This document shows, piece by piece, positions 1-6,158 of a stretch of 7,185 nucleotides of DNA. The position numbers were made by a program, and so were the translations under genes. The notes below the pieces were generated by a model, which was not told the DNA's origin, did no database searches, and saw nothing but the letters and a program-made list of their open reading frames with translations. The stretch spans positions 1 to 7,185 of the forward strand of contig DAOWDZ010000122.1 in NCBI GenBank assembly GCA_030638765.1. The letters run 5' to 3'. The DNA comes from Desulfocapsa sp. (GTDB lineage Bacteria > Desulfobacterota > Desulfobulbia > Desulfobulbales > Desulfocapsaceae). How positions within the stretch are numbered: the stretch's first letter is position 1; each line of letters begins with the position of its first letter.

Positions 1-518
1 CGGCAATTGCTGCAGTGGTTGTTGCATGGTTACTGCTTCTTGGTTTTCGAAAAAAACGAGGTCATGAAATCATCCGGTCATCAAGTTTTAATCTTATGCA
101 GGTATTTCTTATAATCCTGACTTTTACAGCACTTGCTGCACTATTTTTTGCAATTCAGCAAGGACTCCTTGGTCATCCTGATATGCAAATCGGTGGTAAT
201 GGATCAAGTGGTCACTCGCTTCATTGGTACCAGGATCGCTCTGGATCTCTACTTCCCACAGCATGGGTCATTACAGTACCGCTCCTTGCTTATCGTATCA
301 GCATGTTACTCTGGGCTCTCTGGTTGGCAATTGCCCTACTTCGCTGGTTACGCTGGGGATGGGAATGTTTCAGTGAAACTACTACCTGGAAGAAAGCTCC
401 ACCAAGACCTAAAAAGAAGAAAGTTTTACGAAAACGAAGAGTCATAACGCCAAACAGCAAAACAATTGTACAAAAAGATGTCCCACAAAAAGGTAGCTCC
501 TCAAAAAGTACCTCCTGA
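1..518 (+). CDS. 3' end of an unidentified multi-pass membrane protein (5'-truncated by the window edge)
   Basis: I do not recognise this gene. The frame is open from the left edge and ends at TGA 516-518, giving 171 visible residues. A GTG at 15-17 is possible as a start, but it has no visible ribosome binding site and sits inside a hydrophobic segment (AIAAVVVAWLLLLGF), so the gene most likely begins upstream. Visible parts in order are one hydrophobic segment ending in FRKKR, a second (about bases 93-165, FLIILTFTALAALFF), a polar Gly/Ser-rich loop with HWYQDR, and a long Trp-rich segment (about bases 264-360) containing WALWLAIALLRWLRWGW. The rest is a strongly basic tail with PRPKKKKVLRKRR. 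The positive-inside rule puts the tail in the cytoplasm. It lies 119 bp upstream of the small membrane gene and the Usp gene, on the same strand. No function is assigned. That it is a real gene is fairly sure; its identity is unknown. Confidence 0.7.
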   Translation, partial: AIAAVVVAWLLLLGFRKKRGHEIIRSSSFNLMQVFLIILTFTALAALFFAIQQGLLGHPDMQIGGNGSSGHSLHWYQDRSGSLLPTAWVITVPLLAYRISMLLWALWLAIALLRWLRWGWECFSETTTWKKAPPRPKKKKVLRKRRVITPNSKTIVQKDVPQKGSSSKSTS

Positions 519-536
519 AAAATTATGAGTTTTTCA
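516..536 (+). other. AT-rich hairpin overlapping the stop codon of the first gene
   Basis: TGAAAAA (516-522) pairs perfectly with TTTTTCA (530-536). A T-G wobble and one further T-A pair extend it to a 9-bp stem around an ATG triloop. The left arm begins with the stop codon TGA. The stem is almost pure A/T and no separate U-tract follows, so it is not a standard Rho-independent terminator. It could protect the mRNA 3' end, weakly attenuate, or be chance in AT-rich DNA. Confidence 0.3.
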
Positions 537-558
537 AGGCCCGTTGATCCGTTCTTAC

Positions 559-587
559 TTTACAAAGCTGTACAAACTGACTAGATT
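559..587 (+). promoter_or_regulatory. candidate sigma-70-type promoter for the small membrane gene and usp
   Basis: TTTACA (559-564) matches the -35 consensus TTGACA at five of six bases. An exact 17-bp spacer follows, then TAGATT (582-587), which matches TATAAT at four of six. Transcription would start near 594, leaving a leader of about 44 nt before the ATG at 638. This is the best pair I found in the 119-bp gap (519-637), which otherwise holds no credible gene. TACAAA occurs at 561-566 and 571-576, exactly 10 bp apart. Its inverted copy TTTGTA lies at 586-591, so an operator could overlap the promoter. This is a reading by eye only. Confidence 0.35.
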
Positions 588-625
588 TGTATCATATACA
601 CAAAACATTTCTATTAGAATTGTAC

Positions 626-631
626 CGGGAG
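626..631 (+). promoter_or_regulatory. ribosome binding site of the 45-residue membrane protein
   Basis: CGGGAG lies 6 bases upstream of the ATG at 638. It is a better Shine-Dalgarno match than the one in front of the downstream usp gene, and it is the main support for the short reading frame being translated. Confidence 0.5.
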
Positions 632-637
632 TAGGTC

Positions 638-775
638 ATGTGGGATTGGTTACTTGTTTATCTGGTTGTTTTTTTCTTCGTATTTTTGTTCCAGCGGATG
701 ATCACTTTCTTTGATCCAAAGGAAAACAAATCAGATAAACCAAGGAAGGAAGAGGAAGATAATTCGTTGGATTAG
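638..775 (+). CDS. small single-pass membrane protein, 45 residues, function unknown
   Basis: An ATG at 638 opens a 45-codon frame ending in TAG (773-775). Residues 2-19 are a compact hydrophobic helix (WDWLLVYLVVFFFVFLFQ) with Trp at its start. It is followed by R20, a short aromatic stretch MITFFD, and a highly charged tail (residues 28-45) rich in Lys, Glu and Asp. The Arg/Lys residues after the helix suggest the tail is cytoplasmic and the N-terminus periplasmic. A CGGGAG ribosome binding site is well placed, and the stop is 28 bp before the usp start, so the two are probably co-transcribed. The hydrophobic-then-charged pattern is unlikely for random DNA, but the frame is short. I recognise no family. 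By analogy with other small membrane proteins it may be a subunit or regulator of a larger membrane complex, which is inference. Confidence 0.6.
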   Translation: MWDWLLVYLVVFFFVFLFQRMITFFDPKENKSDKPRKEEEDNSLD

Positions 776-792
776 CATTTCAACCTTAAGAA

Positions 793-806
793 CATGAGAT
801 CTCATG
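793..806 (+). promoter_or_regulatory. perfect 14-bp palindrome containing the usp start codon
   Basis: CATGAGATCTCATG equals its own reverse complement. Its right arm ends in the ATG (804-806) that starts usp. Its left arm holds the only close GAG that could act as a Shine-Dalgarno (796-798), plus an out-of-frame ATG (794-796). In RNA it could fold as a 5-bp stem with a GATC loop and hide the start site. In DNA it could be a dimeric operator. The sequence is directly seen; the role is inferred. Confidence 0.45.
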
Positions 807-1733
807 AAGAAAGAAATCCTTATTGCCATTGATGGCTCGGTATACTCCACTCAATCCCTACGTTATATCAGCACTCTCTTTTCTACAAACAGCGACATTA
901 CCTTTCATCTCTGCACATGGCTCACAACAAGTTCCTCCGTAATGCCTTCGGTTGCCGATTCAAAAAATTCACTTATCCCCACAAGTAGTACTCAAAGTAA
1001 GAAGGAATCATCCGCAAAACGCTTCCTCAAAAAAGCCGCCGAAAGATTAATTCATGATGGTATTTCACCCGAGCGTATCAAAACATCCACCCAGATTTCT
1101 GGATTTAACTTTGCCGGAGCAATTCAGCATACCGCAGGAAAAGAGCTCTCCGATTCCATTTTAATTGGAAGGCGCGGCCTCAATGGTATTAGCAAAATGC
1201 TTATGGGATCAGTATCAGCGAGCCTGTTTAAAAAATGCCACAACACCCCCCTGTGGATCATAGATGGTGAAGTACAATCCAAAAATTTTCTTGTTCCCGT
1301 TGATGGCTCACCAAATTCGCTAATGGCTGTGGATCACCTCTGTCATATCTTTGCTGGAAGACACGATATCAAGTTTTTTCTTTTTCATTGTTCGGCTTTT
1401 TTTGCAAAGAGGCTTCAGTGCAAACCTGATCAATTTTACGCTAACTGGGATAAAGAATGGTGCGACTCAAATCTTTCAGGGATTGATTGTCTTTTTAATG
1501 CTCCTCAAAAACTCCTCATCGATGCTGGAATCCCCGCACATCAAATCATGGTACTACCGGAAAGCAGCGACCTTGAAGAAGCGCATGGAATCATAACCGA
1601 AGCAAAAAAACAAAATTGCGGAACCATCGTTATGGGGCGCAGAGGTAAAGGAATAGCCAAGGGATTAATGGGAGGTGTCTCAGATAGGGCAATTAACCAT
1701 GTTCAGGATCTGGCACTTTGGATTGTTGGCTGA
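804..1733 (+). CDS. tandem-domain universal stress protein (UspA family)
   Basis: The protein is a 309-residue cytosolic protein made of two Usp domains, the normal size for tandem Usp proteins. Usp proteins bind ATP or AMP and help cells survive stress or growth arrest; the target here is unknown. Domain 1 (about 1-155) starts ILIAIDGS with D10 in the nucleotide loop and carries G122-RR-G125, nine residues, then G135-S136, matching the family G-2x-G-9x-G-(S/T) ATP motif. Domain 2 (about 160-309) starts FLVPVDGSPNS with D167. Its motif is G278-RR-G281, only eight residues, then GG (290-291), so the loop is one residue short and the Ser/Thr is Gly. Residues 41-71 in domain 1 are a Ser/Thr/Lys-rich insertion, probably a disordered loop. 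The start is ATG 804, chosen because the Usp fold begins at residue 4; the ribosome binding site is weak and lies in a palindrome. Confidence 0.93.
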   Translation: MKKEILIAIDGSVYSTQSLRYISTLFSTNSDITFHLCTWLTTSSSVMPSVADSKNSLIPTSSTQSKKESSAKRFLKKAAERLIHDGISPERIKTSTQISGFNFAGAIQHTAGKELSDSILIGRRGLNGISKMLMGSVSASLFKKCHNTPLWIIDGEVQSKNFLVPVDGSPNSLMAVDHLCHIFAGRHDIKFFLFHCSAFFAKRLQCKPDQFYANWDKEWCDSNLSGIDCLFNAPQKLLIDAGIPAHQIMVLPESSDLEEAHGIITEAKKQNCGTIVMGRRGKGIAKGLMGGVSDRAINHVQDLALWIVG

Positions 1734-1771
1734 AAGCATTTTCGAGATAACCCGAACATCTGTATATGCTT
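1734..1771 (+). terminator. weak stem-loop in the convergent gap between usp and the channel gene
   Basis: The 41-bp gap between the two stop codons contains AAGCAT (1734-1739) facing ATGCTT (1766-1771). A nested TTCG (1741-1744) faces CGAA (1753-1756). Such a structure could serve both converging transcripts, but the stems are short, the outer loop is long and neither side has a T-run. It is listed only because some transcription stop is expected here. Confidence 0.2.
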
Positions 1772-1774
1772 AGA

Positions 1775-3058
1775 TCATCGGAAATTGCTGTGGTAACGAA
1801 ATCCTTCCACCATCCTGGTCGTTCGAAACGCATTCTCAAAAACAGTGCTGATTACGGCAACCTCATTATAACGAGCCCTTGATAAATTGGTCACTGCATC
1901 TAAAAGGTCTGATTCGCGCTGTAAGCCCTGTTTGTATTTGAGCTGGGTGATACGCAGATTTTCTTCAGCATGACGAATATCCTCCTTAGCCACTTCTACA
2001 TTGGCCATGCTTACCCGATAATCAATAAAAAGATTTGCAAGATCGCTGATAAGAGTGTTTTTAAGCTCTTGAATATCATATTGAAGTTCTCGAACAGTAA
2101 GTTTGCTTTTCGATACTGAGGATTTTCTGGCAAAGCCATCAAATATATTCAACGAGAACACTACCTGAGCACGTAGCTCATCGTCACTATTCTCTCCATT
2201 ACCATTTATAAAATCATCGTCATAGCGTGAATAACTGCCAACCAGATCGAGCCGGGGATAATATCTACCCTGTTCTGCTTTCACTAAAAAAATAGCGGAC
2301 TCGGCAAGACCAGTAAGAGCCAGAAGTTCGGAGCGCTGTGTGAGCATTTTTTCTTTATACACTTCCTGTTTTTCAAGCTTTGGAAGCACAGTAAACTCTT
2401 TGAAATTAAGCTCTCCAAGAATGAGCGGACAGTTAACCTCTCGTCCCAGAAGCTGAATACTCTTATCCAGCTCAGCCTGCCCTTTCTTCATCATAATATC
2501 AGCATTATCCAGATCAACTTTTATCTTCAACAGTTCGTTTTGTCCGATAAGTCCTACCTGGAGTCTTTTTTGGCCATCCTGAAAGAGGCGTTTCAGAGTT
2601 TTCAAACCATCTTGAGCCACTGTGAGATTTGCCTGACGCTCATATACGCTAAGATAGCGTAAAGCAACATTACGTTGTACATCCTGTTCAATGCCTTTGA
2701 GCCGATAAGCATCAACTTTCTGTAATATCTGGGCAGACTTGATTGAATAGCGATCTTTGAATCCTGCAAAGATGTTCATACTCGCAACGGCAGAAATGGA
2801 ACTGTTTTCACGGTGTTCAAAACTGGATGCCTCATCAAGCTTGTTAGCCTGATAGCCGATGTTCAGTGTTGGGTAGTAGGCACTTTTAACATATTCCACA
2901 TCACGTTCACTTTTTTCAAGACTGGCCTGATACCGTTTGATAAGTTCCCGGTTCTGTACAGCACTCTCCTGCATCTCTGCAAGACCAAGGGCCAAAGCGG
3001 AACTATTGCATAGCAATACCAGAAAGAGCAAAGGAAGGAAAAAGCTATAATTTTTCAT
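1775..3058 (-). CDS. TolC-family outer-membrane efflux channel
   Basis: The protein is the outer-membrane exit duct of the efflux system. It would act as a trimer with a beta-barrel in the outer membrane and an alpha-helical tunnel in the periplasm. From the ATG at 3058 it has 427 residues, a typical length. Residues 1-23 form a signal peptide with likely cleavage after ALA (21-23). Two homologous halves follow. YYPTLNIGY (61-69) and NIFAGF (95-100) in the first match YYPRLDLVGSY (266-276) and NIFDGFAR (304-311) in the second. Long heptad-like helices surround the tip motifs VGL (168-170) and QGL (377-379), the usual adaptor contact. The ATG 3058 start is preferred over an upstream in-frame TTG (3088) because AAAGGAG lies 8 nt before it and the signal peptide starts there. 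The gene overlaps the pump gene by 14 bases and is last in the operon. C17 lacks a proper lipobox. Confidence 0.93.
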   Translation of the reverse strand: MKNYSFFLPLLFLVLLCNSSALALGLAEMQESAVQNRELIKRYQASLEKSERDVEYVKSAYYPTLNIGYQANKLDEASSFEHRENSSISAVASMNIFAGFKDRYSIKSAQILQKVDAYRLKGIEQDVQRNVALRYLSVYERQANLTVAQDGLKTLKRLFQDGQKRLQVGLIGQNELLKIKVDLDNADIMMKKGQAELDKSIQLLGREVNCPLILGELNFKEFTVLPKLEKQEVYKEKMLTQRSELLALTGLAESAIFLVKAEQGRYYPRLDLVGSYSRYDDDFINGNGENSDDELRAQVVFSLNIFDGFARKSSVSKSKLTVRELQYDIQELKNTLISDLANLFIDYRVSMANVEVAKEDIRHAEENLRITQLKYKQGLQRESDLLDAVTNLSRARYNEVAVISTVFENAFRTTRMVEGFRYHSNFR

Positions 3059-6000
3059 CGATACGACTCCTTTCAAAACGGATAACAAAGGCGAGCAGTG
3101 CCGGAATTACAAAAAGGGTAAAGAGTGTAGAAAAAGCCAAACCTCCCAGAAGAATGGAACCCAATCCCCTGTATAATTCAGACCCTGAACCGGTGGAAAG
3201 CACCAGAGGAAGCATACCAAGCACTGATGTAGTGGCACTCATAAAAATGGGGCGAATTCGTGTACGTACTGCATCAGAAATCCCATCAACCCCCTGAAAT
3301 CCATTATAGCGCACATTATTCAACGACTGATGGACAATGAGGATGGCATTATTAACCACCGTTCCCACCAGTATAATAAACCCAAGCATGGCCAACACAT
3401 CAAAACCTTGAGGGGCAATAAATAGATTCACCGCCTGGAGCCCCATAAAACCACCGGCAGCAGCAAGTGGAATGGAAAACATGATGATCAATGGGTAGAG
3501 AAAATTCTCAAAAAGTGCTGCCATCAGGAGATAGGTAATCAGCAGAGCCAGAAGTAGATTCCACTGCAAAGCATTACGTGCTTCAGTGAGTTTATCCGCA
3601 TTACCACCAATGGTGACATCCACACCTTCCAATTGCCCACCGGCCTTTAAGGGAGCCAGTACCTCACTTGTAATGATGTCCATTGCCGACTGCAGAGGAA
3701 GGTTTCCAGGAGGTGTGACCTGCAGAGTAATAGTACGCTTTCGTTCAAGGTGGTTGATCTGTGGCATGCCCTGGCTGTATACAAGTTCTGCCATGTCTTT
3801 TATTCTTACAAGACTTCCCTGACCGTTAACAATTACTCCCTTAAGAATATTTTCAGGTGAAGAAAATGCCGTTGTATTACCAGTGAGTACCAAATCTTTC
3901 TGTTTGCTTCCTTCAGGCCGGTATTCATCAATTTTACGACCATCCATAAGGATATCGATATAGACACCAAGATCTCTCTCCGTCATTCCACTTGCTGCCA
4001 GTCTCTCTTTGTTGGGAACAATCTGAATTTCAGGATAACTCGTTTCAAGAGAAGGTATTGGCCTTACCTGAGATGAAGGGATTTTGGCACTGATTGTTCC
4101 AAAAAGATCTCTTCCCGCCGCAACAATCTGGTCAATATTTTCCCCTGCAATATTCACATCCACAGTACGTCCTTTACCAATACCACTTTCAAAGATTCCT
4201 GCCTGAATACTCACACCAAAGACACCAGGTATTGCCCCCATAATACGGTTAAAGAGAGGTATCATCTCAGAGGCTCTGGTTTCGTGGGTGGAGATTCCCC
4301 CAAAAAGGGTAAAACGATCTGCTCCGACAAAAAACATATCTTTAATCATGGGAATTCCGTCTTTGCCATCTTCATTATAGTATGGTTCAGACTCTTCATG
4401 AATAAATTTCCCCAGGGATTTCATTTTTTCCACCGAATAGCCAGGTGGAGGGATGAGAATATTGAGAATCAAATTTTTATTCCCCTGGGGCAAATATTCG
4501 GCACTGGGAAGCAGCATAAAGATGATCCCAATGGCAAGCGTAGTAAAAGAAATGACAGTGGTAAGTCGGGTGAAAATATTTTTCAGACAAAGGTCCGAAA
4601 GCACCATGATAATCCGTGTAAAAAAAGGACCAACAACACTTTTTTGCAGCCTGTTCTTTTCCTTTGACTTACTCCCTTTGTAGAGATGATACATCAGGGT
4701 GGGTATAACGGAAACTGAAACAAAAAGACTGATGAGAATAGAGAAGGTAATGGCAATGGCGATATCACGAAAGAGCTGCCCTGCCTCCTCCTGCATAAAA
4801 ATGATCGGTAAAAATACGGCAACGGTGGTGGCTGTGGAGGCAAGGATCGCCCCCCAGACTTCTTTAGTTCCATCACATGCAGCATTGTAAATAGGTTTAC
4901 CTTTTTTCCGATGGCGATCAATATTTTCCAGAACAACGATTGAGTTATCAACCAGCATTCCAACAGCAAAAGAGATACCTGCAAGGGAGACCACATTCAG
5001 GTTACGGCCGGTGATCCAGAGGAATATAAAAGTACCAATAGCGGAAATCGGAATAGCCACAGCTGTTGTTAAAGTGGAACGGATGCTCCGGAGAAAAATA
5101 AGCAGGACACAGATAGCAAGCAACCCACCTATGGCAACATTCCGTTTCACAAGATCAATGGCGGTGTTAATATAAGGACGCTGATCATACACCCAGTCGA
5201 TATAAAGACCCTGCTCTGCAAGTATGGTCTTATTGATGTGTTCAACTTCCCTCTCAAGCTTGTTGCTCATCTCCAGTACATTGCTTCCTGGTTCTTTGCG
5301 CACTCCGATAACTACAACCGGCTCACCGTTATGCAAAACTGCCAAGTCTTCTTTGGCATAATTATTGGATACATCTGCTACTTCACGAAGGTATACCCTT
5401 TTTATTCCATCATCAAAAATGACAACATCCAAAGCATCTTCAGGTTTTTGAAACTGACCCATGGTACGAATACGGTAGTTTTTACGACCGATTCCGAGAA
5501 CTCCTGCAGAGTTTGTCTGGTTAGCATTACGAATACCATTTATCACCTGATTTATGGTGATATTTCTACTTGCCATCTTGTCCATATCGAGAGTGATATG
5601 GAGTTCAGAAAGAGTACCACCGAAAATAAAAAGAGAGCCAACGCCTTTAACCCGTTCGATGTGTTGGCGTATGTTATCTTCAAAATAACTGCGATAATGA
5701 TTTATGGATTCTGGATTGTCTGCAAGTGGTTTGAGCATCATCCAGATTACAGGAGATGCGTTGGCACCGGCTGATTCGATGATAGGGCGGTTAACATTTT
5801 CAGGATACGCTCCTACTTCATTTATCTTGTTGGAGACACGAAGAAGTGCTTCATCCAGTGAGGTACTCAATTCAAAGGAAAGGGTTATTTCGCCATAACT
5901 ATTATAGCTGGAACTTTCCATTTTGGTCAGTCCCTGCAAACCCTTGAGTACTTCCTCCTGTTGCTCAATGACTTCTTTTTCAATCTCGTAGGGTGTTGCA

Positions 6001-6158
6001 CCTCCCCAGATGGTCTTAACTGTAATCTGAGGTATTTCAACATCAGGAGTGAGCTGCACCGGAAGTTTGTTGAACCCAATAATACCAAAAACCAACAGCA
6101 GGATTACACCAACGGTAACCGACACTGGTTTCTCAAGTGAATATTTTATAAGATCCAT
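3045..6158 (-). CDS. RND-family inner-membrane efflux pump (HAE1/AcrB-like)
   Basis: The protein is a proton-driven exporter of 1037 residues, close to AcrB (about 1050). It should work as a trimer, taking substrates from the periplasm or inner membrane to the channel. The layout is classic: TM1 (12-29), a periplasmic domain (30-338), TM2-TM6 (339-488), TM7 (533-551), a second periplasmic domain (552-865) and TM8-TM12 (866-1026). TM4 has GMLVDNSIVVLEN, with D404 at the AcrB D407 position and N405 replacing D408. TM10 has VGTVVNNAILIV, with N936 replacing K940. R967 matches R971 and S974 replaces T978. The CusA-type heavy-metal signature is not seen, so a drug/HAE1-like rather than metal pump is favoured; the substrate is unknown. 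Its ATG shares a base with the adaptor stop (TAATG), and GGAG (6166-6169) sits 7 nt upstream, so translation is probably coupled. It is intact, with no frameshift. Confidence 0.95.
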   Translation of the reverse strand: MDLIKYSLEKPVSVTVGVILLLVFGIIGFNKLPVQLTPDVEIPQITVKTIWGGATPYEIEKEVIEQQEEVLKGLQGLTKMESSSYNSYGEITLSFELSTSLDEALLRVSNKINEVGAYPENVNRPIIESAGANASPVIWMMLKPLADNPESINHYRSYFEDNIRQHIERVKGVGSLFIFGGTLSELHITLDMDKMASRNITINQVINGIRNANQTNSAGVLGIGRKNYRIRTMGQFQKPEDALDVVIFDDGIKRVYLREVADVSNNYAKEDLAVLHNGEPVVVIGVRKEPGSNVLEMSNKLEREVEHINKTILAEQGLYIDWVYDQRPYINTAIDLVKRNVAIGGLLAICVLLIFLRSIRSTLTTAVAIPISAIGTFIFLWITGRNLNVVSLAGISFAVGMLVDNSIVVLENIDRHRKKGKPIYNAACDGTKEVWGAILASTATTVAVFLPIIFMQEEAGQLFRDIAIAITFSILISLFVSVSVIPTLMYHLYKGSKSKEKNRLQKSVVGPFFTRIIMVLSDLCLKNIFTRLTTVISFTTLAIGIIFMLLPSAEYLPQGNKNLILNILIPPPGYSVEKMKSLGKFIHEESEPYYNEDGKDGIPMIKDMFFVGADRFTLFGGISTHETRASEMIPLFNRIMGAIPGVFGVSIQAGIFESGIGKGRTVDVNIAGENIDQIVAAGRDLFGTISAKIPSSQVRPIPSLETSYPEIQIVPNKERLAASGMTERDLGVYIDILMDGRKIDEYRPEGSKQKDLVLTGNTTAFSSPENILKGVIVNGQGSLVRIKDMAELVYSQGMPQINHLERKRTITLQVTPPGNLPLQSAMDIITSEVLAPLKAGGQLEGVDVTIGGNADKLTEARNALQWNLLLALLITYLLMAALFENFLYPLIIMFSIPLAAAGGFMGLQAVNLFIAPQGFDVLAMLGFIILVGTVVNNAILIVHQSLNNVRYNGFQGVDGISDAVRTRIRPIFMSATTSVLGMLPLVLSTGSGSELYRGLGSILLGGLAFSTLFTLFVIPALLAFVIRFERSRIDEKL
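3067..3073 (-). promoter_or_regulatory. ribosome binding site that fixes the channel gene start
   Basis: On the minus strand AAAGGAG lies 8 bases before the ATG at 3058 and inside the end of the pump gene. It decides for the 427-residue form with an N-terminal signal peptide. The longer frame from TTG at 3088 would put ten extra residues ahead of the signal peptide. Confidence 0.75.

Noticed and set aside
133..447. 104-codon frame overlapping the first membrane gene
   Set aside because: It is out of frame with a longer frame that shows clear membrane segments and a basic tail, and it has no separate evidence of coding.
487..520. Short imperfect direct repeat (AAAAAGGTAGCTCCTC then AAAAAGTACCTCCTG)
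   Set aside because: It encodes the Lys/Ser-rich C-terminal tail and has only two imperfect copies, so low-complexity coding sequence explains it better than a regulatory repeat.
525..584. 19-codon frame starting at ATG 525
   Set aside because: There is no Shine-Dalgarno ahead of it, its ATG is the loop of an AT-rich hairpin, and the peptide has no distinctive composition.
1351..1596. 81-codon frame within the usp gene
   Set aside because: It is a shadow frame inside the second Usp domain, whose motifs are clear in the main frame.
2989..3058. Possible lipoprotein signal at C17 of the channel protein
   Set aside because: The residues before Cys are VLL, which lack the small residue required at -1. 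ALA at 21-23 makes a normal signal peptidase I site.
4284..4996. Open frames on both strands (plus 4284-4667, plus 4453-4683, plus 4699-4890, minus 4694-4996) within the pump gene
   Set aside because: All overlap the pump's TM4-TM7 and second periplasmic region in other frames. They have low-complexity or biased translations and no credible initiation context.
5238..5774. 178-codon open frame on the plus strand inside the pump gene
   Set aside because: It lies entirely antisense to well-conserved RND coding sequence, its translation has no recognisable domain, and its existence follows from the codon use of the real gene.
3045..6158. Pump as a CusA-type heavy-metal exporter
   Set aside because: TM4 reads VDNSIVVLEN rather than the Ala-containing metal-pump pattern (VDAAIVMIEN), and no methionine cluster like that of CusA is evident in the periplasmic domains.
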